Source: Olivibacter sp. SDN3 (lineage in GTDB: Bacteria > Bacteroidota > Bacteroidia > Sphingobacteriales > Sphingobacteriaceae). From it: a DNA stretch of 64,000 bases. The stretch spans positions 4,092,001 through 4,156,000 of the forward strand of contig NZ_CP060497.1 of NCBI RefSeq assembly GCF_014334135.1, given 5' to 3'. The notes under the pieces were generated by a model. It was not told the DNA's origin. It did not search any database and was given only the letters and a program-made list of their open reading frames with translations. Made by a program: the position numbers and the translations under genes. This document shows positions 54,654-63,929 of this stretch, piece by piece; the stretch's first letter is position 1, and each line of letters begins with the position of its first letter.

Positions 54654-54854
54654 GGCCATCATTAAATCCTGATTATGCACTAAATTTTTTATTACGCATG
54701 AAAACAACTTCAAAGTCTGCCACTTTGCTATTGGTTTCAACCTCATCATAACATAGCTATCCCTTAGTCTCCAAACAACCTCTTTTTCTTGTTTTTTACT
54801 GCTTATCACGAAGCCCAATACATAATTTCGGGTTAAAACAAGTATATTCGCCCT

Positions 54855-55505
54855 ATGTTGAGCGCTAAAGGAATTTATAAGTCGTATGGAAACCTTAAAA
54901 TACTAAAAGGTGTAGATTTAGAGGTTAACAAAGGAGAAATTGTAAGCATTGTTGGAGCCTCAGGTGCAGGCAAAAGCACCTTATTGCATATTATAGGTTC
55001 ATTGGACGCACCAGATGCCGGTAGCGTAATCTTAAACAGTGTAAATACTGCCAAATTATCTGCTAAAAAGCTGAGTGCTTTCAGGAACACACATATAGGG
55101 TTCATTTTTCAGTTTCATCACCTGCTACCAGAATTTACGGCTCTCGAAAATATTTGCATACCTGCTTTTATTGCGGGTAATAGTAAGAGCGAAAGTGAGA
55201 AGCGAGCGGCCTATCTTCTAGAATTACTCCATGTAAGTAATCGAGCAAATCATAAACCCACTGAACTTTCGGGTGGCGAGCAACAACGTGTGGCCGTAGC
55301 TAGGGCTTTGATGAATAATCCTTCTGTAGTATTGGCAGACGAACCTTCGGGTAACCTAGATTCTGAAAACGCCAACAGTTTGCATCATCTTTTTGTAGAA
55401 CTCAGAAAGGAACTTCAACAAACATTTATTATTGTAACGCATAATGAACACCTGGCAGATATTTCAGATAGGAAAGTTCATATGAAAGATGGTACAATCA
55501 TATAA
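54855..55505 (+). CDS. lolD: Lipoprotein-releasing system ATP-binding protein
   Basis: 216 residues. Walker [10 protein letters not shown] (34-42), [18 protein letters not shown] (the typical LolD Q-loop), signature [15 protein letters not shown] and Walker [13 protein letters not shown], with the switch region [10 protein letters not shown]. It powers release of lipoproteins from the inner membrane by LolCE, which is encoded elsewhere. First of three closely spaced genes; the next two are unusual. Confidence 0.92.
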   Translation: MLSAKGIYKSYGNLKILKGVDLEVNKGEIVSIVGASGAGKSTLLHIIGSLDAPDAGSVILNSVNTAKLSAKKLSAFRNTHIGFIFQFHHLLPEFTALENICIPAFIAGNSKSESEKRAAYLLELLHVSNRANHKPTELSGGEQQRVAVARALMNNPSVVLADEPSGNLDSENANSLHHLFVELRKELQQTFIIVTHNEHLADISDRKVHMKDGTII

Positions 55506-55515
55506 GTACTTCTAG

Positions 55516-55989
55516 ATGAAAAATGTTTTAATTACCGGGGGAACTGAATTCTTTGCACAGCGCGTGGCACGCGGTCTAAACGAGCAGTTTAAAGTTATTT
55601 TTGGTGATTCAAAGGCAATTCCTAAAATATTGCTAGAAAGTGGTAGATATATTGACCTACCTCTTACTTCGAGAATTTCGTTCAATCACGAACTTTTAAG
55701 TTCAGCATTAGACCATAATGTTGATATTATTATTCCGCTCCGGAAAAGAGAAATAGTACAGCTTTCTGCATGCAAAGACTTATTTCATGAATACGATATA
55801 ACACTTGTAGTGCCAGCATTTGAATCGTTAAAACACTTGCAGTTTATTTCCAATCCCGGAAAAGGGTTTATCCCAAATGTACTTGTCAATGGAGAGTCGT
55901 TAAACACCGAAAAATTATCTTTAAAAGGATACACCGGCGTGTGTTCGGATACAGCAGAAGGAGTCTTATTATGTTGTTTAGATGATTAA
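55516..55989 (+). CDS. Pre-ATP-grasp-like protein lacking the ATP-grasp domain
   Basis: 157 residues. NVLITGGTEFFAQRVARGL, FKVIFGDSK, SGRYIDLPLTSRISFNHEL and DHNVDIIIPLRKREIVQLS resemble the N-terminal Rossmann-like domain of ATP-grasp ligases, ending with FHEYDITLVVPAFESLKHLQ. In true ligases the ATP-grasp domain starts about here, but this protein stops about 50 residues later. So it cannot be a ligase on its own. It begins 10 bp after lolD and is followed at 14 bp by the HAD gene. Resemblance is by eye only. Confidence 0.5.
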   Translation: MKNVLITGGTEFFAQRVARGLNEQFKVIFGDSKAIPKILLESGRYIDLPLTSRISFNHELLSSALDHNVDIIIPLRKREIVQLSACKDLFHEYDITLVVPAFESLKHLQFISNPGKGFIPNVLVNGESLNTEKLSLKGYTGVCSDTAEGVLLCCLDD

Positions 55990-56003
55990 ATACCCAAATA
56001 GAC

Positions 56004-56642
56004 ATGGCGATGTTAACTTATTACGATATAGATAAATCTAAAAAGGCATTTATTTTTGAATTAGATGATGTGTTATATCCGCAAAAAGATTATTTGCTGC
56101 AAGTATATTATTTATTTGCTAATTTGTTAGAATATACGGAAACTGTGCCTCCAGCCAATGAACTCGTAGTTTTTTTTAAGAAAGCATATGAGGGCTATGG
56201 GCCAAATAATATTTTCCAGCGAGCAGCAGCTGTTTTTGGTATTGACGAAAAGTACCGGGAAAAATTTAACAGCTTGCACGTAAATGCTAAATTACCCTTA
56301 AAGTTGCTGCTGTTTCCTTCAATAAAAAAAATGCTGCATCAAATGATAGAAGATGGTAAAAGCATCTACGTACTTACACGTGGTAACCCACTGATGCAGT
56401 TAAATAAGTTAAAACAAATAGCCTGGGAAGGAATAGATCAGCAATTGAGGGCTTATTTTTTTGATGATTTGGTTTTACAGGGGTTCAGTAGCCCGATTAG
56501 CCAATTATTAAAGGTTAATGCACTTCAACCAAATGAAGTGTTATTGATTGGAGCAGAAACACCTTACCATTATGGTGACAAAGGCAATGAAAGACTAGAT
56601 TATATGTCTGTCAGCTTGCTGCTAGATGAGCAACTATCGTAA
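56004..56642 (+). CDS. HAD-superfamily protein with degenerate active site
   Basis: 212 residues with a HAD phosphatase look. Motif I is FELDDVLYP, where phosphatases have FDLDDTLYP: the nucleophile Asp is Glu and the following Thr is Val. Motif II, VLTRGNP, is acceptable. Motif IV reads LLIGAETPYHYGDKG, lacking the usual GDs..D acids. Loss of nucleophile and motif IV acids suggests an inactive or binding-only protein. Third gene of the lolD cluster. Confidence 0.65.
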   Translation: MAMLTYYDIDKSKKAFIFELDDVLYPQKDYLLQVYYLFANLLEYTETVPPANELVVFFKKAYEGYGPNNIFQRAAAVFGIDEKYREKFNSLHVNAKLPLKLLLFPSIKKMLHQMIEDGKSIYVLTRGNPLMQLNKLKQIAWEGIDQQLRAYFFDDLVLQGFSSPISQLLKVNALQPNEVLLIGAETPYHYGDKGNERLDYMSVSLLLDEQLS

Positions 56643-56740
56643 AAACATAAAAAGATTTTGTAACTTGCCAATCATTTAAATGATCAATTTAAATATTTAA
56701 TTGTTTTGCCTGCAATATGGGCTCCTAATTCTTTATATCT

Positions 56741-57778
56741 ATGAATAAAGGCAAACAACCAACCATAAAAGAGATAGCAAAGCGTTTGAAAATATCGACT
56801 TCTACAGTTTCCAGGGCTTTGAATGATCATCCAAGCATCGGTTTAGTTACTACAATGCGTGTTAAGAAGTTGGCAGAAGAGTTAGATTATGAACCTAACA
56901 GAACGGCTATTTTTTTTAAACAAAGAAAGACATTTACAATAGGCGTTATTTTACCTAGTCTATCAGAGGCTTTTTTTTCTGCTGCAATTAGTGAAATTGA
57001 GAATTTTGCCAGTAGTAAAAACTATACGGTTATTTTGGGCCAATCATTAGATGATCCTGAGCGAGAATTAAAAATTATTAGTACGATGAAAAGTCATCGT
57101 GTGGATGGAATCATTCTTTCTTCCGCCAAGAATACTACGGCCTTTGAATACATTGAAGTGCTAAATAAAGCAGGCATTCCTATTGTTTTTTTTGATTGTG
57201 TTCCAGATATACCCAACATTAATGCGATAGTAAGCAATTTAAAAACAGGTATGTTTGAGGCTGTTGATACTTTTGTATCATGCGGACATAAATCTATTGC
57301 ATTTATTAACGGACCTACACATCTGCCAGCCAGTAAAGAGAGAGAAGACGCCTTTGTTGAAGCGCTAAAAAGAAACCATGTAGATCTAAATAGGGAGAAT
57401 ATTGTATATACGGATCTTTCTGAAAAAGGTAATGAAGAAGCTGTACTCAAATTGATTCATTTGAGTGAACGTCCTTCTGCGGTAGTTTCTTTCAATGATT
57501 ATGTTACGTTAGATGCTATGAATGCCGTGCGCAGTAAAGGTTTAGTAGTAAATCAAGACATCTATTTTATTAGTTATGCCAATTATCCAATATGGAAATA
57601 TATGGAAAATCCTCCAATGGCATCTATCGAGCAGCTTCCGGGAGAGCAAGGAGCCAATGCCGCACAGATGTTGTTTGATTTGATTGATCTAAATACCGGC
57701 GATTCCAGTGACGATATTTCGGCTGTTGAAGGAAAAAAGATAGTTCTCGAATCGAAACTGGTTAGCCAGCATGCCTAG
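56741..57778 (+). CDS. LacI-family transcriptional regulator
   Basis: 345 residues. Helix-turn-helix with hinge helix (TIKEIAKRLKISTSTVSRALNDHPSIGL... LAEELDYEPNRTA) followed by a sugar-binding periplasmic-type domain (FTIGVILPSLSEAFFSAAISEIENFAS, VDGIILSSAK, FINGPTHLPASKEREDAF, VVSFNDYVTLDAMNAVRSKG). It represses or activates in response to a small sugar or sugar-like ligand. Targets cannot be told; neighbours are not sugar genes. Confidence 0.93.
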   Translation: MNKGKQPTIKEIAKRLKISTSTVSRALNDHPSIGLVTTMRVKKLAEELDYEPNRTAIFFKQRKTFTIGVILPSLSEAFFSAAISEIENFASSKNYTVILGQSLDDPERELKIISTMKSHRVDGIILSSAKNTTAFEYIEVLNKAGIPIVFFDCVPDIPNINAIVSNLKTGMFEAVDTFVSCGHKSIAFINGPTHLPASKEREDAFVEALKRNHVDLNRENIVYTDLSEKGNEEAVLKLIHLSERPSAVVSFNDYVTLDAMNAVRSKGLVVNQDIYFISYANYPIWKYMENPPMASIEQLPGEQGANAAQMLFDLIDLNTGDSSDDISAVEGKKIVLESKLVSQHA

Positions 57779-57923
57779 AGGTATATGACTAAATAATAAC
57801 ATCTACATTGGTTTGATATAGTTTTTTGTATATCAATATTTTAGGTTGGTGTAACACGAACAATATGTGATATTTTACATTTTTTTTCTTTGAAAAGCTA
57901 AAATATTAATGCTAGGTTTGAAC

Positions 57924-59552
57924 ATGAACCTAGATTTCAATACAAACGAAGACTTCAATAAACAACAGCTTTATCAGTTAAATGCCCGTTTAAAAAAAAT
58001 ATATGAGGGTGGAGGAGCTAAAGCATCAGCCAAGCAACATGCTAAAGGTAAAATGTTGGCTCGTGAGCGTATAGCATACTTGCTTGATAAGGATAAACCC
58101 TGGTTGGAATTGGCAGCGTTAGCAGCAGACGGATGTTATGAGGCACAGGGAGGGTGTCCCTCTGCTGGCGTGGTTACGGGTGTAGGTTATGTATCTGGTA
58201 AACAATGCGTAATAGTTGCAAATGACGCAACGGTAAAAGCCGGAGCATGGTTCCCCTTAACAGCGAAAAAGAACTTGCGAGCTCAGGAGGTTGCAATGGA
58301 AAACCGTTTGCCAATTATCTATCTGGTAGATTCGGCAGGTGTATACTTACCTATGCAGGATGAAATTTTCCCAGACAAAGAACATTTCGGAAGAATTTTC
58401 AGAAATAATGCCCGTATGAGTAGCGAAGGAATTGTTCAAATAGCGGCGATTATGGGCTCCTGTGTTGCTGGAGGTGCGTACTTGCCAATTATGAGTGATG
58501 AAGCAATGATCGTGGAAGGGACCGGCTCTGTTTTCCTAGCAGGCTCTTATTTGGTGAAGTCGGCCATTGGAGAAGATGTGGATAATGAAACCTTAGGTGG
58601 AGCGGTTACCCATTGCGAAATTTCCGGTGTTACAGATTATAAGCATCCAGATGATAAAAGTTGTTTGGATAGCATTAGAAGTATTGTTGACAAGATAGGA
58701 GATAACCCGTCAGCTGGATTTAACCGAACGCCGCCCGCCTTACCCAAGCATGATGCGAAGGAAATTTACGGCATCTTACCAAAGTCGAGAGAAAAGCCAT
58801 ATGATATGAAAGAAATTATTATGCGTTTAATAGACTATTCGACTTTTGATGAATATAAGGCACTTTACGGAAAAAGTATTATCTGTGGGTTAGGCAGGAT
58901 AGACGGCTGGGCAGTAGGCGTTGTGGCTAACCAGCGAAAGATAGTTAAAAGTAGAAAAGGAGAAATGCAAATCGGTGGTGTCATCTATTCGGATGCCGCA
59001 GAAAAGGCAGCACGTTTTATAATGAACTGTAATCAGAAGAAAATACCTTTGGTGTTTTTACAGGATGTCACTGGATTTATGGTAGGAAGTAAATCTGAGC
59101 ACGGAGGAATTATAAAGGATGGTGCAAAGATGGTAAACGCTGTTTCCAATGCTACTGTTCCAAAGTTTACCATAATCATAGGCAATTCCTATGGAGCGGG
59201 GAATTATGCCATGTGTGGAAAGGCCTATGACCCGCGATTGATATTTGCTTGGCCATCTGCTAAAATTGCTGTTATGGGCGGAGCGCAAGCGGCTAAAACT
59301 TTATTGCAAATACAAAAAGCTACTTTGAAATCTAATGGAGAAGAAACGGATGAAAAAAATGAACAGGCATTGTTGAAAGATATAACGGAACGATATAACG
59401 AGCAAACAACACCCTATTACGCTGCTGCTAGATTGTGGGTAGACGGGATTATTGACCCCCTAGAAACAAGAAAAGTGATTTCTATGGGAATAGAAGCCGC
59501 AAACAACAATCCGATGATCAAACCATTTAATGTCGGCGTAATACAAACCTAG
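57924..59552 (+). CDS. Biotin-dependent acyl-CoA carboxylase, carboxyltransferase (beta) subunit
   Basis: 542 residues from the ATG at 57924 (MNLDFNTNEDFNKQQ); an ATG five codons earlier is open. It is a crotonase-like carboxyltransferase with N- and C-terminal halves: KGKMLARERIAYLLD, GCPSAGVVTGVGYVSG, IYLVDSAGVYLPMQDEIFPDKEHFGRIF, IAAIMGSCVAGGAYLPIMSDE, then QDVTGFMVGSKSEHGGIIKDGAKMV and GNSYGAGNYAMCGKAYDPRLIFAWPSAKIAVMGGAQAA. Closest in type to 3-methylcrotonyl-CoA carboxylase of leucine breakdown, but propionyl-CoA carboxylase is possible. The biotin-carrying alpha subunit is not adjacent. Confidence 0.9.
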   Translation: MNLDFNTNEDFNKQQLYQLNARLKKIYEGGGAKASAKQHAKGKMLARERIAYLLDKDKPWLELAALAADGCYEAQGGCPSAGVVTGVGYVSGKQCVIVANDATVKAGAWFPLTAKKNLRAQEVAMENRLPIIYLVDSAGVYLPMQDEIFPDKEHFGRIFRNNARMSSEGIVQIAAIMGSCVAGGAYLPIMSDEAMIVEGTGSVFLAGSYLVKSAIGEDVDNETLGGAVTHCEISGVTDYKHPDDKSCLDSIRSIVDKIGDNPSAGFNRTPPALPKHDAKEIYGILPKSREKPYDMKEIIMRLIDYSTFDEYKALYGKSIICGLGRIDGWAVGVVANQRKIVKSRKGEMQIGGVIYSDAAEKAARFIMNCNQKKIPLVFLQDVTGFMVGSKSEHGGIIKDGAKMVNAVSNATVPKFTIIIGNSYGAGNYAMCGKAYDPRLIFAWPSAKIAVMGGAQAAKTLLQIQKATLKSNGEETDEKNEQALLKDITERYNEQTTPYYAAARLWVDGIIDPLETRKVISMGIEAANNNPMIKPFNVGVIQT

Positions 59553-59665
59553 GAAAACACTGATTAGGAGAGGTTCTATTACAAGAATAAAAACTAATTA
59601 CTTCAAGTTATAACTCCTACTATGAAAATTTACAAACAGTAAACCTAATGGTTTCAATAAATAGT

Positions 59666-59673
59666 TATTTTTG
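59666..59673 (+). promoter_or_regulatory. -7 promoter element of trxB
   Basis: TATTTTTG matches TAnnTTTG and lies 21 bp before the trxB ATG. No clear -33 is seen. Confidence 0.45.
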
Positions 59674-59694
59674 TGCAAATATTAACGTTATTCC

Positions 59695-60660
59695 ATGACA
59701 GAAGAAATAGAACACATAAAATGTTTAATAATTGGTTCAGGGCCAGCAGGGTATACTGCAGCAATATATGCCGCCAGGGCTGATTTGAAACCGGTAATGT
59801 ATACAGGGATTGTGCCTGGAGGACAATTAACCCAGACAACGGATGTGGAGAACTTTCCAGGTTATCCAAAAGGTGTTATGGGACCAGAAATGATGGAAGA
59901 TTTTAGAAAGCAAGCTGAGCGTTTCGGCACCGATATTCGTTTCGGCTACGCCACATCTGTCGATTTTAGCGGCCCGATACACAAAGTAGTTATAGACGAA
60001 ATAAAAACAGTGACTGCGGATACGGTCATCATTGCTACCGGAGCAACGGCTAAGTGGTTAGGGCTTGAAGGTGAACAAAAATATAACGGATTTGGCGTTT
60101 CTGCATGTGCCGTATGCGATGGCTTCTTTTTTAAAGGGCAAGACGTTGCTATAGTAGGCGCAGGAGATACAGCTGCAGAAGAAGCAACTTATCTTGCGAA
60201 GTTATGTAGAAAAGTACATATGTTGGTGCGCCGTGACGAGTTTCGTGCATCTAAAGCAATGCAGCATAGCGTATTTAATACACCTAACATCGAAATACAT
60301 TATAACACTGAGGCTGAAGAGGTTGTGGGCGATGGTCAAACGGTTAACGGTTTGAGGGTTATAAATAATCAAACCAAAGAACATCAGGTTTTAGCTATTA
60401 CTGGTTTTTTTGTGGCCATAGGACACAAGCCCAATACAGATATTTTTGTCAATTGGTTAGCTATGGATGAATCTGGGTATTTAATTACCAAAGCAGATAG
60501 CACACAAACCAATGTAGAAGGTGTATTCGCTGCAGGAGATGTACAGGATCATATCTATAGACAGGCTGTGACAGCTGCAGGCAGCGGATGTATGGCAGCA
60601 TTGGAAGCTGAAAGGTACTTGGCAGCCAAAGAACACCCAGTGATTTTAACTTCTGAATAG
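59695..60660 (+). CDS. trxB: Thioredoxin reductase
   Basis: 321 residues. FAD-binding GSGPAGYTAAIYAARA near the N-terminus, redox pair C138/C141 in SACAVCDGFF (most enzymes have CATC), NADPH-binding GAGDTAAEEATYLA and the FAD site GVFAAGDVQDH near the C-terminus. It transfers electrons from NADPH to thioredoxin (for example the gene at 7527). Monocistronic. Confidence 0.97.
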   Translation: MTEEIEHIKCLIIGSGPAGYTAAIYAARADLKPVMYTGIVPGGQLTQTTDVENFPGYPKGVMGPEMMEDFRKQAERFGTDIRFGYATSVDFSGPIHKVVIDEIKTVTADTVIIATGATAKWLGLEGEQKYNGFGVSACAVCDGFFFKGQDVAIVGAGDTAAEEATYLAKLCRKVHMLVRRDEFRASKAMQHSVFNTPNIEIHYNTEAEEVVGDGQTVNGLRVINNQTKEHQVLAITGFFVAIGHKPNTDIFVNWLAMDESGYLITKADSTQTNVEGVFAAGDVQDHIYRQAVTAAGSGCMAALEAERYLAAKEHPVILTSE

Positions 60661-60694
60661 TTGTTTTAGCTTTACTTTATAAAATAAAAATCAT

Positions 60695-60730
60695 AATGAG
60701 GTCTCTTAACACGTCTTAAGAGGCCTCATT
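60695..60730. terminator. Terminator between convergent trxB and SMR genes
   Basis: AATGAGGTCTCTTAA (60695-60709) and TTAAGAGGCCTCATT (60716-60730) form a 15-bp stem with one wobble and a 6-nt loop. Confidence 0.8.
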
Positions 60731-60754
60731 TGTTCAGTTTTAATATACGGTCTT

Positions 60755-61072
60755 CTATTTTGAAACTAATTTGAGCCCGATGATGGAAGCAATAAGCGTG
60801 AAAATAAAAAATATTCTCCAAAAATCAGAAGGTTCCTTAAATAAAAGAATTCCCATTACGACGGTTCCAACGGCACCTATTCCCGTCCAAACGGCATAAC
60901 CCGTTCCTATCGGAATCTCTTGTATAGCTTTATTGAGTAGCAAAAAGCTCGTGATTATACAGAAAAAAAATGCTGTCGACCATTTTATGTTAGTGAAATT
61001 ATTGGATAATTTTAAGCAAGAAGTAAATCCTATCTCAAATAGTCCAGCGACAATTAAATAAATCCAAGCCAT
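60755..61072 (-). CDS. Small multidrug resistance family exporter (Gdx/SugE type)
   Basis: 105 residues from the ATG at 61072 (MAWIYLIVAGLFEIGF), the standard SMR start; the frame is open 14 codons further but without need. Four membrane helices. The essential membrane Glu is E13 in GLFEIGF, and GTGYAVWTGIGAVGTVVMG is characteristic of the SugE/Gdx guanidinium exporters rather than EmrE. Works as a proton-coupled dimer. Guanidine specificity is inference; no guanidine riboswitch is seen in the short leader. Confidence 0.85.
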   Translation of the reverse strand: MAWIYLIVAGLFEIGFTSCLKLSNNFTNIKWSTAFFFCIITSFLLLNKAIQEIPIGTGYAVWTGIGAVGTVVMGILLFKEPSDFWRIFFIFTLIASIIGLKLVSK

Positions 61073-61175
61073 GATATTTGTTTTTATAACTGCAAATATC
61101 TTCATTAACTTCAACTTATTTTTTTACATATGTTAAAAAATAAGAAAGCTATAGTTGCTTGTATCCCGACTTGTG

Positions 61176-61751
61176 CTACCTTACTTTGGCCCTTATTCTA
61201 CTCAATGTTACCTGGCTTATCCCTAGATAAGAAGCAATATAACCGAGTTGAACACGTCGAATAATACCCGGATGCTTGTTCATCAGATCATAATACCTTT
61301 CAGTAGCCGTTTGTGATTGTGAGCGGATAAAACGTTCTTCCGTTTTAACCAACTCCTCACCGATCAGGCGATTAAAGAAGTTAGCAACACCTATATCTTC
61401 CTCACAGAGAACCTTGACTTTTTCACAGCTAATTCTTAACAGGGTACTATCCTCCAATAGTTCTACGTTTTCATAGCCAGGTGTTTGGGTAAAATAGCTG
61501 TTATATGAGAAAATAATATCTGCTTCGGAGCAAAAACAAAATGTTGTTTCCCGGTTCACTGCTTGTAGGTAAATACGAGCAATGCCCTTGGAGATGAAAT
61601 ATAATTGATTTTCTATGCGACCGGATTTTATAATGACTTTGCCTTTAGGATAATGCACTTCTTCGAACTCGTCCCTTAACAAAGCTAAAGAATTCAACCT
61701 TAAGCCTAAAGCATCTAATTTTCTCCGTATGAAAGGATGTTCTTCCAACAT
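61176..61751 (-). CDS. Crp/Fnr-family transcriptional regulator
   Basis: 191 residues. N-terminal cyclic-nucleotide-binding fold (FEEVHYPKGKVIIKSGRIENQLYFISKGIARIYLQ) and a C-terminal helix-turn-helix (VQLGYIASYLGISQVTLSRIRAKV). It lacks the FNR iron-sulfur cysteines at the N-terminus. Many Bacteroidota members have no known effector. It lies about 100 bp upstream of the SMR gene on the same strand and might control it. Confidence 0.88.
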   Translation of the reverse strand: MLEEHPFIRRKLDALGLRLNSLALLRDEFEEVHYPKGKVIIKSGRIENQLYFISKGIARIYLQAVNRETTFCFCSEADIIFSYNSYFTQTPGYENVELLEDSTLLRISCEKVKVLCEEDIGVANFFNRLIGEELVKTEERFIRSQSQTATERYYDLMNKHPGIIRRVQLGYIASYLGISQVTLSRIRAKVR

Positions 61752-61811
61752 GATAAATCAATTCGCGGCAATTTCACTCAGGGGATAAAAATACCTACTT
61801 AAATGCAAATA

Positions 61812-62435
61812 TTAAGGGATATTGAGGTATTTATGCGTCTGAAGCGATATCTCCCACTTAGGGTTTTCCTTCACATAATCAATTATTAAAGGCGTCATCT
61901 GTGAAGCCTTAGACCATTCTGGTTGTAGATATAATTTCCTGTTAGCAGGAAGTTGGCTAGCGTATTCTTCTGCCCAGGCAAAATCGCTTTTGTTGAATAT
62001 AATAACCTTTAGTTCTCCTGCCGCGTGGATGACATCCGGTCTAGGCGCTTTAAATTTTTTCGGCGATAAACATATCCAGTCCCAAAAGCCGCTTAAAGGG
62101 TAAGCTCCAGATGTTTCTATAAAGGTTTTAACTCCTACAGACTGAAGGCCTTTTGTCAAGTAATCCAGATTGTATATTAGAGGTTCCCCACCCGTAATCA
62201 CTACTGTTTTGGCTGGATACTTCATAGCATTTAAAATGATGGCATCAGCTGCTGTAAGTGGATGTAATTCTGCGTCCCAGCTTTCCTTTACGTCACACCA
62301 ATGGCAGCCAACATCACAACCACCTAAACGAATAAAATATGCAGCCTTACCTGTGTGATAGCCTTCGCCCTGAATTGTGTAAAATTCTTCCATTAAAGGG
62401 AGCAGCGTACCGTCTTCTGGAACCTGATTTGACAT
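61812..62435 (-). CDS. queE: 7-carboxy-7-deazaguanine synthase
   Basis: Radical-SAM enzyme of queuosine synthesis, converting CPH4 to 7-carboxy-7-deazaguanine. 207 residues. The cluster cysteines are C40, C44 and C47 in GGCDVGCHWCDVK, a CxxxCxxC arrangement, preceded by FYTIQGEGYHTGKAAYFIRL. The SAM-binding VVITGGEPLIY and the LSPKKFKAPRP block are typical. Other queuosine genes are not nearby. Confidence 0.95.
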   Translation of the reverse strand: MSNQVPEDGTLLPLMEEFYTIQGEGYHTGKAAYFIRLGGCDVGCHWCDVKESWDAELHPLTAADAIILNAMKYPAKTVVITGGEPLIYNLDYLTKGLQSVGVKTFIETSGAYPLSGFWDWICLSPKKFKAPRPDVIHAAGELKVIIFNKSDFAWAEEYASQLPANRKLYLQPEWSKASQMTPLIIDYVKENPKWEISLQTHKYLNIP

Positions 62436-62504
62436 AATGGTGTAAAGGTAGTTAATTTTTAGCTTTACGACGTCATGAAGCAGTAATCTCTCATACTTAC
62501 GTTG

Positions 62505-62540
62505 AAAAAAAAGCCGTGAAGAATATTAATCCTCCACGGC
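62505..62540 (-). terminator. Terminator of the GH109-like gene
   Basis: On the minus strand GCCGTG (62540-62535) pairs with CACGGC (62518-62513) and is followed by eight Ts. The stem is short but the T-run is strong. Confidence 0.7.
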
Positions 62541-62565
62541 CCAACCAATTATCCAAACACTATGG

Positions 62566-63915
62566 CTAAAAGCCACTATCGTCTAATGCGAACACTACTT
62601 GGCGTTCTTTCCATTTTCCATTTGTAAAGTCAGGAATCTCAACCGACTTGTTGCCTTCTGCTAAAGATATTTTTGATAAAGGGGTAATTACGCTCATTGT
62701 TACAGAATCATAAACATCAATTGGCGTTTGACTGTTCTGTTTTACAGCTTGTATAAAGGCATTGAAAACAAACCAATCCATTCCCCCATGACCCGCACCA
62801 GCGGCGTCGTTTGCATACTTCGCCCATAGCGGATGATCATACTTTTTCAACCAATCATCGGCAGTATCCCAAGCGTGACCTTTGGCAGATTTGCCTTCTA
62901 TATATAAACCGTTATTCACGTCCATCCAGATGCCGTCGGTTCCCTGTACTCTAAAACCTATTGAATAAGGTCTTGGCAAATGTACATCATGTGACAACAA
63001 CAGTGTTTCACCATTTGCACAGTTGATCAAAGTGGTGGTCACGTCGCCATTTTTGTAATTGATTTTTGCATTTGCATGTCCCGGCGAAGTTTTCTCGACA
63101 TAATTGGCCAGGCCTTTCGCCTTGCTTGAGAAAGTAACCATATTGGTCATGCGATTACCATGGTTAATATTTGTATAATGCATTAAAGGGCCTAGTCCAT
63201 GAGTAGGGTAGAGATCTCCATCCTGATCGATGTTATACTGGGTGCGCCATTGCGCCTCACTCATCGATTTTTCACCATACTCAACGCCCCCGCCGTAGGG
63301 TTGTTTACCATCATTAAAGAGCACTTCTCTTAAATCATGTTGATAACCACCTTCAAGATGAATCAATTCTCCAAACAGATTTTGTCTTACCATGTTTAAT
63401 ACGGCCATTACGTCTCGTCGGTAACAAACGTTTTCCAAAGTCATATAAGGTTTACCCGCTTGTTCAGAGGCTTTCACTACATCCCAGTGGTCGTCAACCG
63501 TCAATCCGGCAATAACCTCACAGCCAACATATAAGCCCGCTTTCATAGCGTCAATAGCTTGATTTTTATGGAATTGCCATGGCGTAGCTATAACAACGGC
63601 ATCTAGCTTTTCCTTCTCTAACAATTTTTTGTAGGCATCCGCTCCTCCAGTATATTCTTTAGGCAGCTTTTTATTGGCTTTTTGAAATTGTTTTCTGCAA
63701 CTTGCTAGAGGTTCTTCTTGCGTGTCACAAATAGCTGTTACTTCTATATCATCTCTTCTCAATGCCAAAGCCACATGGTTTCTGCCTCGAAGGCCTACTC
63801 CAATAAAAGCAAGTTTTATTTTCTTTTTTTCTTGTGCAAAGACGTTCGTATTAGGCAAAATACCGGTAGCAGCTGCAGCGAATGAACCAGATTTAATGAA
63901 GTTTCTTCTATTCAT
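62566..63915 (-). CDS. Exported Gfo/Idh/MocA-family protein, GH109-like
   Basis: 449 residues with a Tat signal (MNRRNFIKSGSFAAAATG). NAD-binding fold with GVGLRGRNHV and AICDTQEEPL. The YPTHGLGPLMHYTNINHGNRM block, and EYGEKSMSEAQWRTQYN before it, are typical of GH109 alpha-N-acetylgalactosaminidases, which use NAD for an oxidative cleavage. Other Gfo/Idh/MocA oxidoreductases are possible. It is preceded closely by another gene that leaves the window. Confidence 0.85.
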   Translation of the reverse strand: MNRRNFIKSGSFAAAATGILPNTNVFAQEKKKIKLAFIGVGLRGRNHVALALRRDDIEVTAICDTQEEPLASCRKQFQKANKKLPKEYTGGADAYKKLLEKEKLDAVVIATPWQFHKNQAIDAMKAGLYVGCEVIAGLTVDDHWDVVKASEQAGKPYMTLENVCYRRDVMAVLNMVRQNLFGELIHLEGGYQHDLREVLFNDGKQPYGGGVEYGEKSMSEAQWRTQYNIDQDGDLYPTHGLGPLMHYTNINHGNRMTNMVTFSSKAKGLANYVEKTSPGHANAKINYKNGDVTTTLINCANGETLLLSHDVHLPRPYSIGFRVQGTDGIWMDVNNGLYIEGKSAKGHAWDTADDWLKKYDHPLWAKYANDAAGAGHGGMDWFVFNAFIQAVKQNSQTPIDVYDSVTMSVITPLSKISLAEGNKSVEIPDFTNGKWKERQVVFALDDSGF

Positions 63916-63929
63916 TATGTTTTATGATA

